Made by a program: the position numbers and the translations under genes. The notes below the pieces were generated by a model that worked only from the letters and a program-made list of their open reading frames with translations, was not told the DNA's origin and did not search any database. 64,000 nt of DNA from an uncultured Paracoccaceae bacterium (lineage in GTDB: Bacteria > Pseudomonadota > Alphaproteobacteria > Rhodobacterales > Rhodobacteraceae), in the NCBI GenBank assembly GCA_951812305.1, contig CATOSB010000004.1, positions 434,001 through 498,000 on the forward strand, written 5' to 3'. Below, piece after piece: positions 8,941 to 17,620 of the stretch (positions are counted from its first letter, which is position 1; the number at the start of each line of letters is the position of its first letter).

Positions 8941-10541
8941 GTAACTCCCAAGCACCCTGTCCGATAGGGTTGCGGGGTTTTGTTCCGTCAGAGCCGTGCG
9001 ATGATCTGAGGTGGTGACAGGGTCAGGATTTCCAGGATGTTGAACCGGTGTTTTCTGGCCGTCGAGATGACGGACCTGATGTCGGCGAAGACCCGCGCGC
9101 CCTCGAGGGTGCGGAAGGTGCCCGAGATTTTCATGCGCAGCTTCATCATGCGCAGGTCCTGTTCGGCCTGATTGTTTGTGAATGGGACCGCGAAGTCGGC
9201 GATGAATCGCAAAACGTCATCGCGGTAGTCACGCAGGCGGAGGAGCAGGTTGTGGCCTGGCCGCCTGGCTTTTCGGCCGCGGGTGCCGGGGCTTTTGGCC
9301 AGCGGGGGCCGGCGTTCGTGGAAGGCGAGCCCCTTGGCGAGGATCGCCATGTATCTGGTGACGATACCCTGGCGAACCAGTTCCGGGAGTTCGGTCTCGC
9401 CTTGATCCTGAGCCGCGCATCTGAGCTGATTGGCGCTATGAAGCACTGCGCTCATCTCCGTCGCCCAAGGCTCTTTTTCGATCTCTTCGATGGCCTTGAG
9501 TTCGCGCAAGTGATGCGCCCCGCAGAGGGCGTGGGCGTCCACTCCGCTCATATGGGCGTAGTAGGGTTTCCAGTGATCATGAATGATCGTCCCGCCGGTC
9601 AGGAAGGTTGGAACAGCACCGCGTTTGGCGCTGATGCGGTAATGGGTGAAGGCGGTATCGCAGATCGTGTGCAGCCAGTGCAGCTTGCCGGCAACACGAA
9701 GTCCGGTCTCGTCCAGATGCCGAACGCCGCCTTCGGCAAGCCGGGCGAGAATGTGTTCAACCACGACACCCATCTTATTTGCCGCGCCGCGCGTCCAGTT
9801 GGTCACGCTGGCCGCGCACAAGCTGGTGGCCCCAAACAGGTCGCGCATAAGCTGGCAGACCCGATCCTCGGGTATCAGCTGCTGAACATTGCAATAGACC
9901 GCCACTGCCCGCATGCGCGTGCCATATTGCACATGCGCGGCCACGCCATCGGGAAAGCCAGCCGTCGTCGTGGCTCGACAATGGTCGCAACAATAAACCG
10001 CCGCCTGATGCTCGGTGACCTCCAGGCGTGGCGCAGGCAAGTCGAACACCTGACGCTTCTCGATCCCTTTCACCATCTCCGCCGTCAGGGCGCTCTGACA
10101 GGCGCTGCAATGCGTCGCCTCATGCCGTTCGACAAAGTCGGGTGTTGACGTCTGGCGCAGGGTGTCGCCCCGGTGGCCAACTTGGCCGCCACTTTTCTTT
10201 CCGGATTTGCCACGCAGGCTGCGCGGGGCTGGCTTCTTCAGGCCATCACTTGAAGGGGGCTTGCTGCTATTGCTGCTGTTCTTGGCCAACTGTCGGCGCA
10301 GGTCCGTGATCTCTTCCGCCATGCTCGCCAACGCAGCTTCAAGCTCAGCGATCCGACGCAGAGCCGTGGCGAGAAGTTGTTCAAGGGCGGCAACCTGATC
10401 CATCCCACCACTGATTCAGAGAAATCAACCCGGCGCCACAGAATTCAGACAAGAAAGAAAAAAAACACGCGCAAAATGGCAAATTCGACTCACCATAAAA
10501 CTGACAATAACACTCAAACGTGGGGGGTGCTTGGGAGTTAC
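8941..10541 (-). mobile_element. IS66-family insertion sequence, copy 1 (1601 bp)
   Basis: Ends are GTAACTCCCAAGCACCC and its exact inverted complement. It is flanked by a perfect 8-bp direct repeat CTGCAACA (8933-8940 and 10542-10549), the duplication size typical of IS66. It carries one transposase gene of the TnpC type with no tnpA or tnpB, as in the ISBst12 subgroup. Three other 1601-bp copies lie in the window. Here base 9310 is C and base 9363 is G. Confidence 0.97.
8988..10403 (-). CDS. IS66-family transposase (TnpC type), copy 1
   Basis: 471 residues. The N-terminus is a leucine-rich coiled coil (about residues 5-40), followed by a Ser/Asn-Pro linker (NSSNSSKPPSSDG), a Cys-rich zinc-binding part (CSACQSA and CDHCRA) and the DDE nuclease core: HLDETGLRV near 233, DAHALCGAHHLREL near 290 and the Glu in NNQAEQDLRM near 420. 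Intact, so probably active. This copy reads ERRPP at the site where copies 3 and 4 read ERQPP. Confidence 0.96.
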   Translation of the reverse strand: MDQVAALEQLLATALRRIAELEAALASMAEEITDLRRQLAKNSSNSSKPPSSDGLKKPAPRSLRGKSGKKSGGQVGHRGDTLRQTSTPDFVERHEATHCSACQSALTAEMVKGIEKRQVFDLPAPRLEVTEHQAAVYCCDHCRATTTAGFPDGVAAHVQYGTRMRAVAVYCNVQQLIPEDRVCQLMRDLFGATSLCAASVTNWTRGAANKMGVVVEHILARLAEGGVRHLDETGLRVAGKLHWLHTICDTAFTHYRISAKRGAVPTFLTGGTIIHDHWKPYYAHMSGVDAHALCGAHHLRELKAIEEIEKEPWATEMSAVLHSANQLRCAAQDQGETELPELVRQGIVTRYMAILAKGLAFHERRPPLAKSPGTRGRKARRPGHNLLLRLRDYRDDVLRFIADFAVPFTNNQAEQDLRMMKLRMKISGTFRTLEGARVFADIRSVISTARKHRFNILEILTLSPPQIIARL

Positions 10542-10746
10542 CTGCAACAGCAGAAATGCCCAACGCCTGTCGATAATCGCCCACCCGGCAAACAACAGCG
10601 CCGAGAGCAGCAGCAAGGAGAACCCAAGCAACTCATATCCGGTATTTGACGCAATCAGCATGGCGTATGCGATGGCGAGCGCAGAGCCCGTCACCTCAAA
10701 TGCTGTCGTCAGTCTGCGGTTGTTCATGGCGTGCCTCTTTGTCAGG

Positions 10747-10775
10747 AAAAAGCCCCGCGGCTTGGCGGGGCTTTT
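10747..10775 (-). terminator. Rho-independent terminator after ctaD
   Basis: Read on the minus strand, AAAAGCCCCGCC and GCGGGGCTTTTT form a strong GC stem with a short loop and end in a run of five T. It lies 41 bp past the ctaD stop and before the start of the disrupted small membrane gene. Confidence 0.85.
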
Positions 10776-10815
10776 GAACTCAGTTCGCGCCTATTCGGCT
10801 GGGCAGGCGCAGCCG

Positions 10816-12489
10816 CTAGTGGCTGTGGCCCTTGTCCCATTCTTCCTGCTTGGGCAGGATTTCGAACGTGTGCTCTGGCGGTGGGCTGGACACTGACCAT
10901 TCCAGCGTGTCGGCATATTCGTTCCAGTAGTTGTTTTCTTCCACCCGACGGCCCCATTTGATGGTGTAGACCATGATGCCGATGAAGAAGAGGAAAGACG
11001 CGAAACTCAGGAACGCGCCATAAGAGCTGACCTTGTTCCAGTAGGCGAAGGCCTCGGGGTAATCGATGTAACGGCGCGGCATGCCCTGACGGCCCAGGAA
11101 ATGCTGCGGGAAGAAGGTGATGTTCGAACCGATGAACATCGCCCAGAAATGCAGCTTACCCGCCCATTCGGGATATTGCCGCCCGCTCATCTTGCCGATC
11201 CAGTAATAGACCGCCGCGAAGATCCCGAAGACCGCGCCAAGGCTCATCACATAGTGGAAATGCGCAACGACGTAATAGGTGTCGTGATAGGCCCGATCAA
11301 CGCCTGCCTGGGACAGGACGATGCCCGTCACACCACCAGCGGTGAAGAGGAAGATGAAGCCGAAGGCAAACAGCATCGGCGTTTTGAACTCGATTGAACC
11401 GCCCCACATGGTCGCAATCCAGCTGAACACTTTCACGCCCGTGGGCACCGCGATGACCATTGTCGCCAGCATGAAATACGACTGCTGTGTCAGGCTCATG
11501 CCAACGGTGTACATGTGGTGCGCCCAGACGACGAAGCCAAGCGCGCCAATGGCGATCATGGCCCAGACCATCGGCAGATAGCCGAAGACCGGCTTGCGGC
11601 TGAACGTGGCGACGACGTGGCTGATTACACCAAAAGCCGGCACGATCACGATGTAGACTTCCGGATGCCCGAAGAACCACAGGATGTGCTGGTAAAGGAT
11701 CGGGTCCCCGCCACCGGCAGCATCAAAGAACGTGGTACCGAAATTCCGGTCGGTCAAAAGCATGGTGATTGCACCCGCCAGAACTGGCAGGGACAGAAGG
11801 ATCAGCCATGCGGTGACGAAAATCGACCACGCAAACAGCGGCACCTTGAACAACGTCATGCCCGGGGCGCGCATGTTCAGAAACGTGGTGATCATGTTGA
11901 TCGCGCCAAGGATCGAGGAGGCACCAGACAGGTGCACCGCAAAGATCGCGAGGTCCATCGACCAGCCTTGTTCGCTGGTCGAAAGCGGCGGGTAAAGCAC
12001 CCATCCCACGCCCGATCCGGCCTGTCCGTTGCCGCCCGGCATGAAGACGGACAGCACGGCGAATGTCGAACCGGCGGTAAACATCCAGTACGAAAGATTG
12101 TTCATCCGCGGGAAGGCCATATCCGGCGCGCCGATCTGTAACGGCATGAAAAAGTTACCAAATCCGCCGAAAAGCACCGGAATGACGACAAAGAACATCA
12201 TCGTCACACCGTGCCCGGTGATCAGAACGTTCCAGAGATGGCCGTTTGGCGTACATGGTGTCGCGGCATCAGCGACCAGACGCGCGCCTTCAAGGCACAT
12301 ATATTGCACACCGGGATCCATCAACTCGTAACGCATGAAGATCGTGAAACAGACCGAGACGAATCCGACGAGACCGCCAGTCAGAATATAGAGAATTCCG
12401 ATATCCTTGTGGTTCGTCGACATGAACCAGCGTGTAAAGAAAGACCGCTCGTCGTGGTGGTCGTGGCCGTGGGCCGCTGCGTCTGCCAT
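10816..12489 (-). CDS. ctaD: Cytochrome c oxidase subunit I (aa3 type)
   Basis: The 557-residue catalytic subunit of the terminal oxidase, with twelve membrane helices; it reduces O2 to water and pumps protons. Visible landmarks: low-spin heme region [15 protein letters not shown], the CuB/Tyr site [14 protein letters not shown] with the cross-linked His-Tyr pair, the histidine pair in [13 protein letters not shown], and the late [15 protein letters not shown] with axial heme ligands. The start at 12489 ([12 protein letters not shown]) has a His-rich N-terminus typical of the group; an ATG at 12582 would add an unlikely extension. Subunits II and III are not in this window. Confidence 0.97.
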   Translation of the reverse strand: MADAAAHGHDHHDERSFFTRWFMSTNHKDIGILYILTGGLVGFVSVCFTIFMRYELMDPGVQYMCLEGARLVADAATPCTPNGHLWNVLITGHGVTMMFFVVIPVLFGGFGNFFMPLQIGAPDMAFPRMNNLSYWMFTAGSTFAVLSVFMPGGNGQAGSGVGWVLYPPLSTSEQGWSMDLAIFAVHLSGASSILGAINMITTFLNMRAPGMTLFKVPLFAWSIFVTAWLILLSLPVLAGAITMLLTDRNFGTTFFDAAGGGDPILYQHILWFFGHPEVYIVIVPAFGVISHVVATFSRKPVFGYLPMVWAMIAIGALGFVVWAHHMYTVGMSLTQQSYFMLATMVIAVPTGVKVFSWIATMWGGSIEFKTPMLFAFGFIFLFTAGGVTGIVLSQAGVDRAYHDTYYVVAHFHYVMSLGAVFGIFAAVYYWIGKMSGRQYPEWAGKLHFWAMFIGSNITFFPQHFLGRQGMPRRYIDYPEAFAYWNKVSSYGAFLSFASFLFFIGIMVYTIKWGRRVEENNYWNEYADTLEWSVSSPPPEHTFEILPKQEEWDKGHSH

Positions 12490-12854
12490 TGGATGCCTCC
12501 AGGCGTTAGTGATTCTGGGGCAAAGGACGGAATCCCAGCCCGGTTTGGCGAGGGTTTTAGTGTGGAGAGCGAGGCAGGGCAACGACCTTAGCGTCGCAGG
12601 AGCCTATGTTTGGGCGATCAGATTGTCGCAGTGGCGCGTCAGGGGAAACGTGGCGTCATCAAAATCTTAGCCGCGCCGGTAATTTAACATTGCATAAGGC
12701 GGCAAGCCCTGGCCAACTTCAGGGCGCTGTCCGTGGCGACGATGCTAACAAAGTCAGCCTACGCAATTAACGTTTTCCAATTGGTCTATGCGTCGTCATT
12801 AACCCGCGGGACCGGCATGAACGGAAGTTGCCCCTCCGTTCATGCAAATACTTA
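12490..12854. other. Intergenic region upstream of ctaD, with one strong hairpin
   Basis: These 365 bp hold no convincing gene. They should contain the ctaD promoter. At 12815-12845 an 11-bp perfect inverted repeat (GCATGAACGGA / TCCGTTCATGC, 9-nt loop) lies 10 bp past the stop of the SnoaL-like gene and may end its transcript, though no T run follows on that strand. Confidence 0.6.
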
Positions 12855-13334
12855 TTATTGGCCGCGCAATTGTTGCAGCGCGCTTGCCCAGTCTTCGACA
12901 TGGAACGTCCGGGTCACCAGACCGTCTTCCAACTCGTGGATGTCGATGGCCATGATGTCAAAGCTGCGTCCTTGTCCATCCACACCAAAGAATGGTCCAG
13001 CCGGCGTGCCGGTTGCGCGGCTGCGCACGATGACGGTATCACCGTCTTCGTGCATTTCCTGCACGTCCCAGACCAGATCCGGGATCAGTTTCGACATACC
13101 GCCAAATTGCGCTACAAGTTGTTCGCGCGTCTTGTTCTTGCCGGAAAAATCGCCAACGCTTTCCCAGTCTTCGGCCGTTGCGCCAAGAAAGGCGTTTGCA
13201 TGGCTTTGCGATCCGGGGTTGGCCAGAAAGTCGTAAAACACCTGGACAGTGTCTTTGTTGTCGGCATTCGCGGCGCCCGCAATAACGGTCAACCCAAGTG
13301 CCCCGGCGGTGATGATTTTTTTCAGTTTGGTCAC
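12855..13334 (-). CDS. Exported SnoaL-like (NTF2-fold) protein
   Basis: 159 residues, starting at a GTG (13334) with GGAGAG 7 bp upstream. Residues 1-24 (VTKLKKIITAGALGLTVIAG…) form a Sec signal peptide with a cleavage site near ANA-D. The mature part has the SnoaL/ester-cyclase pattern: VQVFYDFLANPGS, an EEM-type strand and DIMAIDIHELEDGLV, ending in a W-x-x-A-L helix. The family includes polyketide cyclases and many small-molecule binders; the substrate is unknown. It is divergent from a LysR gene that may control it. Confidence 0.75.
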   Translation of the reverse strand: MTKLKKIITAGALGLTVIAGAANADNKDTVQVFYDFLANPGSQSHANAFLGATAEDWESVGDFSGKNKTREQLVAQFGGMSKLIPDLVWDVQEMHEDGDTVIVRSRATGTPAGPFFGVDGQGRSFDIMAIDIHELEDGLVTRTFHVEDWASALQQLRGQ

Positions 13335-13427
13335 GATTTGCTCTCCAAATGATGTTGTACAGAACACCCTGACTGGATGCCTTCTTCCTATATGCTGCCG
13401 CCGTGGTAAATTCATAAGATGCTTTAA

Positions 13428-13455
13428 ATCGAAATGACTATTCGATAAAATCGAA
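13428..13455 (+). promoter_or_regulatory. Three ATCGAA half-sites before a lysR start (possible operator)
   Basis: In the 123-bp divergent gap, ATCGAA (13428-13433), TTCGAT (13441-13446) and ATCGAA (13450-13455) alternate in orientation and end 2 bp before the lysR ATG. The last pair forms a perfect palindrome, TTCGAT-AAA-ATCGAA. Position and symmetry suggest an autoregulatory LysR-type site; this is inferred, not known. Confidence 0.5.
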
Positions 13456-13457
13456 CA

Positions 13458-14357
13458 ATGCATGACGAACTTCGCCAAATCGCAATTTTCGCCAAAACCA
13501 TAGAATGTGGATCATTCCGCGGCGCTGCGGCGGAGTTGCAGTTATCGCCCTCGGTGATCAGCCACCACATTGCGCAACTGGAGGACAAGTTGGGCGTTGC
13601 CCTGATCTATCGGTCAACCCGGCGGCTGACGCTGACCAGCGACGGTGAAAAGCTCTTGAATTCCGCCCATACAATGCTTGACGCCGTTGAGTCCGGGTTA
13701 AACGAACTGCGCGGTCATTCTGAAGAGCCGTCAGGTACGCTTCGGGTTACGATGTCGTCTGCGCTTTCGCAGTCTCGGCTTATCGACGATATCGCGGCAT
13801 TCAGTATGCGTTACCCGAAGATTCTGCTGCGTTTGGACTTCACAGATGAAAGACGAAGCCTGGTCAACGATGGCTACGATTTGGCGATCCGAACAGGTTT
13901 GAACCGCAGCCGCGCCGCCAATCGTCAATCGATGTTCAAGGGTAAGCGGCGGCTTGTGGCGGCACAGAGTTATCTGGCGACACACGGGCCGATTGAACGA
14001 CCAGAAGACCTGAAAGATCAGCAGTGGATCATTCTGGCACCCGCGCAAGGGATAAAGCCGGAATTGAAGAAACCGGGTCGACCGAATTTTCAGATCGTGC
14101 CCGACATACAGATCAGTGTGAATGACGCGTATGCTCTTTATCGGTTTGCGCGCGCTGGTGTCGGCGTTGCGATCGTGCCTGAATTTTTAGCGGCCGATGA
14201 TATTGCCAGCGGTGTGGTCAGGGTTCTGTGCCCTGATTGGGAATTGGTGTCGCTGGAAACCTATGCCGAATGGCCTGCTAACGCACCAAAAGGTGGCATT
14301 ACAAAATTGCTGGTTTCGGAACTTTGCGATCCGCAACCGCCACGCCGTGCCAGTTAA
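13458..14357 (+). CDS. LysR-family transcriptional regulator
   Basis: 299 residues. The N-terminal winged helix-turn-helix is clear (FAKTIECGSFRGAAAELQLS, then SVISHHIAQLEDKLG), followed by the periplasmic-binding-like effector domain from about residue 90. It is divergent from the SnoaL-like gene, the usual LysR arrangement with a target. Its start lies directly beside an alternating ATCGAA motif. Confidence 0.9.
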   Translation: MHDELRQIAIFAKTIECGSFRGAAAELQLSPSVISHHIAQLEDKLGVALIYRSTRRLTLTSDGEKLLNSAHTMLDAVESGLNELRGHSEEPSGTLRVTMSSALSQSRLIDDIAAFSMRYPKILLRLDFTDERRSLVNDGYDLAIRTGLNRSRAANRQSMFKGKRRLVAAQSYLATHGPIERPEDLKDQQWIILAPAQGIKPELKKPGRPNFQIVPDIQISVNDAYALYRFARAGVGVAIVPEFLAADDIASGVVRVLCPDWELVSLETYAEWPANAPKGGITKLLVSELCDPQPPRRAS

Positions 14358-14381
14358 CTGCGCAAAGATTGCCACCGACCT

Positions 14382-14415
14382 AAAAAACGCACCCGCCCCA
14401 AAGGGACGAGTGCGT
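14382..14415 (-). terminator. Probable terminator behind a small membrane-peptide gene
   Basis: On the minus strand ACGCAC at 14415-14410 pairs with GTGCGT at 14392-14387, enclosing a CCC/GGG core, and is followed by TTTTTT. It lies 54 bp beyond the stop of the 26-codon frame at 14469-14549, which supports that frame being transcribed. Confidence 0.65.
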
Positions 14416-14468
14416 CAATCATTGGCCGCGTCACACCCATCGGCGGCCAAGGGAAAACGAGCAGAAGT

Positions 14469-14549
14469 TTACCCCGCGAGAGCCGCGAGTGGAATTACCA
14501 TTGCCATGCCGATCCCGACCATGACCAGAAAAAGTGCGTGTGCGTGCAT
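14469..14549 (-). CDS. Candidate 26-residue membrane peptide
   Basis: The frame starts ATG (14549) with GGGAG 8 nt upstream and ends TAA (14469-14471). The product begins MHAHALFLVMVGIG and is almost wholly hydrophobic, enough for one membrane helix. A terminator-like hairpin with six T follows downstream. IS66 copy 2 is inserted 63 bp upstream of the start, so the native promoter may now be cut off; the target duplication contains TATAAT on this strand. No family recognised. The case rests on ribosome-binding site, terminator and composition. Confidence 0.4.
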   Translation of the reverse strand: MHAHALFLVMVGIGMAMVIPLAALAG

Positions 14550-14612
14550 ATCAAAGACTCCCAGCAGCGATTGTCTTGCACAGAGTATGACGCGCGCGAA
14601 TGTAATTATATT

Positions 14613-16213
14613 GTAACTCCCAAGCACCCTGTCCGATAGGGTTGCGGGGTTTTGTTCCGTCAGAGCCGTGCGATGATCTGAGGTGGTGACAGGGTCAGGA
14701 TTTCCAGGATGTTGAACCGGTGTTTTCTGGCCGTCGAGATGACGGACCTGATGTCGGCGAAGACCCGCGCGCCCTCGAGGGTGCGGAAGGTGCCCGAGAT
14801 TTTCATGCGCAGCTTCATCATGCGCAGGTCCTGTTCGGCCTGATTGTTTGTGAATGGGACCGCGAAGTCGGCGATGAATCGCAAAACGTCATCGCGGTAG
14901 TCACGCAGGCGGAGGAGCAGGTTGTGGCCTGGCCGCCTGGCTTTTCGGCCGCGGGTGCCGGGGCTTTTGGCCAGCGGGGGCCGGCGTTCGTGGAAGGCGA
15001 GCCCCTTGGCGAGGATCGCCATGTATCTGGTGACTATACCCTGGCGAACCAGTTCCGGGAGTTCGGTCTCGCCTTGATCCTGAGCCGCGCATCTGAGCTG
15101 ATTGGCGCTATGAAGCACTGCGCTCATCTCCGTCGCCCAAGGCTCTTTTTCGATCTCTTCGATGGCCTTGAGTTCGCGCAAGTGATGCGCCCCGCAGAGG
15201 GCGTGGGCGTCCACTCCGCTCATATGGGCGTAGTAGGGTTTCCAGTGATCATGAATGATCGTCCCGCCGGTCAGGAAGGTTGGAACAGCACCGCGTTTGG
15301 CGCTGATGCGGTAATGGGTGAAGGCGGTATCGCAGATCGTGTGCAGCCAGTGCAGCTTGCCGGCAACACGAAGTCCGGTCTCGTCCAGATGCCGAACGCC
15401 GCCTTCGGCAAGCCGGGCGAGAATGTGTTCAACCACGACACCCATCTTATTTGCCGCGCCGCGCGTCCAGTTGGTCACGCTGGCCGCGCACAAGCTGGTG
15501 GCCCCAAACAGGTCGCGCATAAGCTGGCAGACCCGATCCTCGGGTATCAGCTGCTGAACATTGCAATAGACCGCCACTGCCCGCATGCGCGTGCCATATT
15601 GCACATGCGCGGCCACGCCATCGGGAAAGCCAGCCGTCGTCGTGGCTCGACAATGGTCGCAACAATAAACCGCCGCCTGATGCTCGGTGACCTCCAGGCG
15701 TGGCGCAGGCAAGTCGAACACCTGACGCTTCTCGATCCCTTTCACCATCTCCGCCGTCAGGGCGCTCTGACAGGCGCTGCAATGCGTCGCCTCATGCCGT
15801 TCGACAAAGTCGGGTGTTGACGTCTGGCGCAGGGTGTCGCCCCGGTGGCCAACTTGGCCGCCACTTTTCTTTCCGGATTTGCCACGCAGGCTGCGCGGGG
15901 CTGGCTTCTTCAGGCCATCACTTGAAGGGGGCTTGCTGCTATTGCTGCTGTTCTTGGCCAACTGTCGGCGCAGGTCCGTGATCTCTTCCGCCATGCTCGC
16001 CAACGCAGCTTCAAGCTCAGCGATCCGACGCAGAGCCGTGGCGAGAAGTTGTTCAAGGGCGGCAACCTGATCCATCCCACCACTGATTCAGAGAAATCAA
16101 CCCGGCGCCACAGAATTCAGACAAGAAAGAAAAAAAACACGCGCAAAATGGCAAATTCGACTCACCATAAAACTGACAATAACACTCAAACGTGGGGGGT
16201 GCTTGGGAGTTAC
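14613..16213 (-). mobile_element. IS66-family insertion sequence, copy 2 (1601 bp)
   Basis: Same ends and length as copy 1. The perfect 8-bp target duplication is ATTATATT (14605-14612 and 16214-16221). It lies between lipB and the 26-codon frame, both on the same strand as its transposase. It differs from copy 1 at base 15035 (T instead of G) and agrees with it at 14982 (C). Confidence 0.97.
14660..16075 (-). CDS. IS66-family transposase (TnpC type), copy 2
   Basis: 471 residues, identical in amino-acid sequence to copy 1 (ERRPP variant). The single base difference from copy 1 that I found lies in a Val codon and is silent. Coiled coil, zinc-binding Cys pairs and DDE core are all intact. 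Confidence 0.96.
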   Translation of the reverse strand: MDQVAALEQLLATALRRIAELEAALASMAEEITDLRRQLAKNSSNSSKPPSSDGLKKPAPRSLRGKSGKKSGGQVGHRGDTLRQTSTPDFVERHEATHCSACQSALTAEMVKGIEKRQVFDLPAPRLEVTEHQAAVYCCDHCRATTTAGFPDGVAAHVQYGTRMRAVAVYCNVQQLIPEDRVCQLMRDLFGATSLCAASVTNWTRGAANKMGVVVEHILARLAEGGVRHLDETGLRVAGKLHWLHTICDTAFTHYRISAKRGAVPTFLTGGTIIHDHWKPYYAHMSGVDAHALCGAHHLRELKAIEEIEKEPWATEMSAVLHSANQLRCAAQDQGETELPELVRQGIVTRYMAILAKGLAFHERRPPLAKSPGTRGRKARRPGHNLLLRLRDYRDDVLRFIADFAVPFTNNQAEQDLRMMKLRMKISGTFRTLEGARVFADIRSVISTARKHRFNILEILTLSPPQIIARL

Positions 16214-16231
16214 ATTATATTGGGGAATTCC

Positions 16232-16888
16232 TTACCTTTTGTCCCCGAACGCGGAAGCAAAAGTCGTTTTCAGCGCCACATCCACATCCGCCATCGTCAC
16301 CGGCAGCCCCAGATCGACAAGGCTGGTGACGCCGTGTTCGCTGATCCCGCAGGGCACGATGCCGTCGAAGTGGCTTAGGTCGGGGTCGACGTTGATCGAC
16401 AACCCGTGAAAGCTGGCCCATTTGCGCAGCCGGACACCGATCGCGGCGATTTTGTCTTCGCGCGGAGTACCATCAGATAGCGAGGCTTTTTCGGGGCGCT
16501 CAACCCAGACACCAACGCGTCCCTGTCGCACTTCGCCCTTGATGTTGAATCTGTCGAGCGTTGCAATGATCCAGTTTTCGAGGCTTTGCACGAAGGCGCG
16601 CACGTCGCGACCGCGCGCCCCGACATCGACCATCACATAAACCACACGCTGGCCGGGACCGTGATAGGTGTACTGCCCGCCGCGTTTTGACTCAAACACC
16701 GGGAACCGATCCGGATCGACCAGATCGGCAGGCTTGGCAGATGTACCTGCGGTATAAAGCGGCGGATGCTCTACCAGCCAGATCAGCTCATCCGCTGTTC
16801 CGGCGGCAATGTCAGCCGCGCGGGCTTCCATTTTTGCAACCGCGTCCACATAGGGTGTCAGCCCGTCAGAGACTTGCCATTCGACCAT
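16232..16888 (-). CDS. lipB: Octanoyl-[acyl carrier protein]:protein octanoyltransferase
   Basis: 218 residues. It moves the octanoyl group from ACP to lipoyl domains, the first step of protein lipoylation. Family motifs: [20 protein letters not shown] near residue 42, [19 protein letters not shown] near 68, and [24 protein letters not shown] with the catalytic Lys/Cys site near 155-180. The stop lies 10 bp beyond the target duplication of IS66 copy 2, so the gene is intact. lipA is not in the window. Confidence 0.95.
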   Translation of the reverse strand: MVEWQVSDGLTPYVDAVAKMEARAADIAAGTADELIWLVEHPPLYTAGTSAKPADLVDPDRFPVFESKRGGQYTYHGPGQRVVYVMVDVGARGRDVRAFVQSLENWIIATLDRFNIKGEVRQGRVGVWVERPEKASLSDGTPREDKIAAIGVRLRKWASFHGLSINVDPDLSHFDGIVPCGISEHGVTSLVDLGLPVTMADVDVALKTTFASAFGDKR

Positions 16889-17013
16889 TCTGCCGAGATG
16901 GCGGTCGCTCGCCCAAATGTCCAGCCTGACGGCTGCTCAGCGCGCGGAATTGGCGAAGAAAACCTCTTTCCAAGCGTAAAGGCAGGCGCTATATGCGCCG
17001 AACCAATAATCGT

Positions 17014-17100
17014 GCGGTCGTGGCGGAATTGGTAGACGCGCAGCGTTGAGGTCGCTGTGAGGTAACACTCGTGCGAGTTCGAGTCTCGCCGACCGCACCA
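17014..17100 (+). tRNA. tRNA-Leu (anticodon GAG)
   Basis: The acceptor stem GCGGTCG pairs with CGACCGC, followed by A and an encoded CCA. The anticodon stem CAGCG/CGCTG holds a TTGAGGT loop, giving anticodon GAG. A long variable arm (GGTAACACTCG) and GTTCGAGTC T-loop fit a class II leucine tRNA. It reads CUC and CUU. It is divergent from lipB. Confidence 0.95.
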
Positions 17101-17294
17101 TCTATCTCATTGGCATCGAACAACCCATGCATTCAGGACTGTGCATCCGTCGGCCCGCATATGTGGTCGGCTTGCTCACGCAATATGCGCCGTCGACACC
17201 GGCATGTGTGTTTGGGTCGGATGCCGGACATTGGAGAGCTTCATCAACGCTTTAATCAGTGCGGGCAGGATCGGTGCCGTTTTGTGATTTGAAT

Positions 17295-17592
17295 GGTCTG
17301 AAGTAGGCATTTGTGGCTTTCGCACTTCGCGCGGAATCAAGCCGCAGGCGCCGCGCGATCGCCTGCCCGTCCCGCCTCTCACACATTGCCAGTGCAATGT
17401 GTTGCCGGCAGTGCATTGCATAGTGATGCAATGCACGAGAGGGGGCTGGCGAATTGGTGAGGCTGGGTGCGAGCTATTGAGCTTCTACGGACTTGGCTGG
17501 GATAAACGGGCCAACTTCAAGGCTTGATCGCCATCCCACGGGCAGGCAATCGCGCGTCTTACCGCTTGATTTGCTAATGGCGGCTTCAGGCC
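17295..17592. repeat. Intergenic repeat copy B (298 bp; 232 bp plus a 66-bp insert)
   Basis: This fills most of the 520-bp gap between tRNA-Leu and metA; I see no gene there. Inner arms at 17352-17370 and 17538-17556 match those of copy A, but their outer span is 205 bp instead of 139. The extra 66 bp replace the CCCCACGGG apex of the other copies and contain a folded insert at 17375-17442. Confidence 0.78.
17375..17442. other. Insert able to form a three-way junction
   Basis: CCTCTC (17375-17380) pairs with GAGAGG (17437-17442). Inside lie two perfect hairpins: CACATTGC/GCAATGTG (17382-17401, 4-nt loop) and an 11-bp stem GTGCATTGCAT/ATGCAATGCAC (17411-17436, loop AGTG), which abuts the outer stem. 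It is absent from the other three repeat copies. Confidence 0.65.
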
Positions 17593-17620
17593 ACAGGCGG
17601 CCACAGGTCACTGCAACCTA

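Larger units (their letters stand above)
8885..10727 (-). pseudogene. Small membrane protein gene split by IS66 copy 1
   Basis: The 5' part (10727 down to 10542) encodes 62 residues starting MNNRRLTTAFEV, with hydrophobic stretches such as LLGFSLLLLSALLFAGWAII. It then runs into the IS. Joining across the element and removing one copy of the 8-bp target duplication continues in frame with FFYATSAIIGLIRWA and a TAA at 8885-8887. The restored protein is 77 residues with two or three membrane helices. The frame restoration is exact, so the insertion is the only lesion seen. It lies downstream of ctaD beyond a terminator. Function unknown. Confidence 0.85.

Noticed and set aside
9048..10148. 366-codon frame antisense to the IS66 transposase, repeated in all four copies
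   Set aside because: It recurs only because the IS recurs. It is a shadow of a GC-rich gene with no domain or ribosome-binding site.
17238..17620. Short frames inside the intergenic repeats, with Met-Ala-Gly-Ile-Asn or Arg-Gly-Ala-Cys-Gly-Leu-Ile-Pro-Arg type peptides in several copies
   Set aside because: The frames are broken at different points in the four copies and lack ribosome-binding sites. DNA symmetry, not codon use, is conserved.
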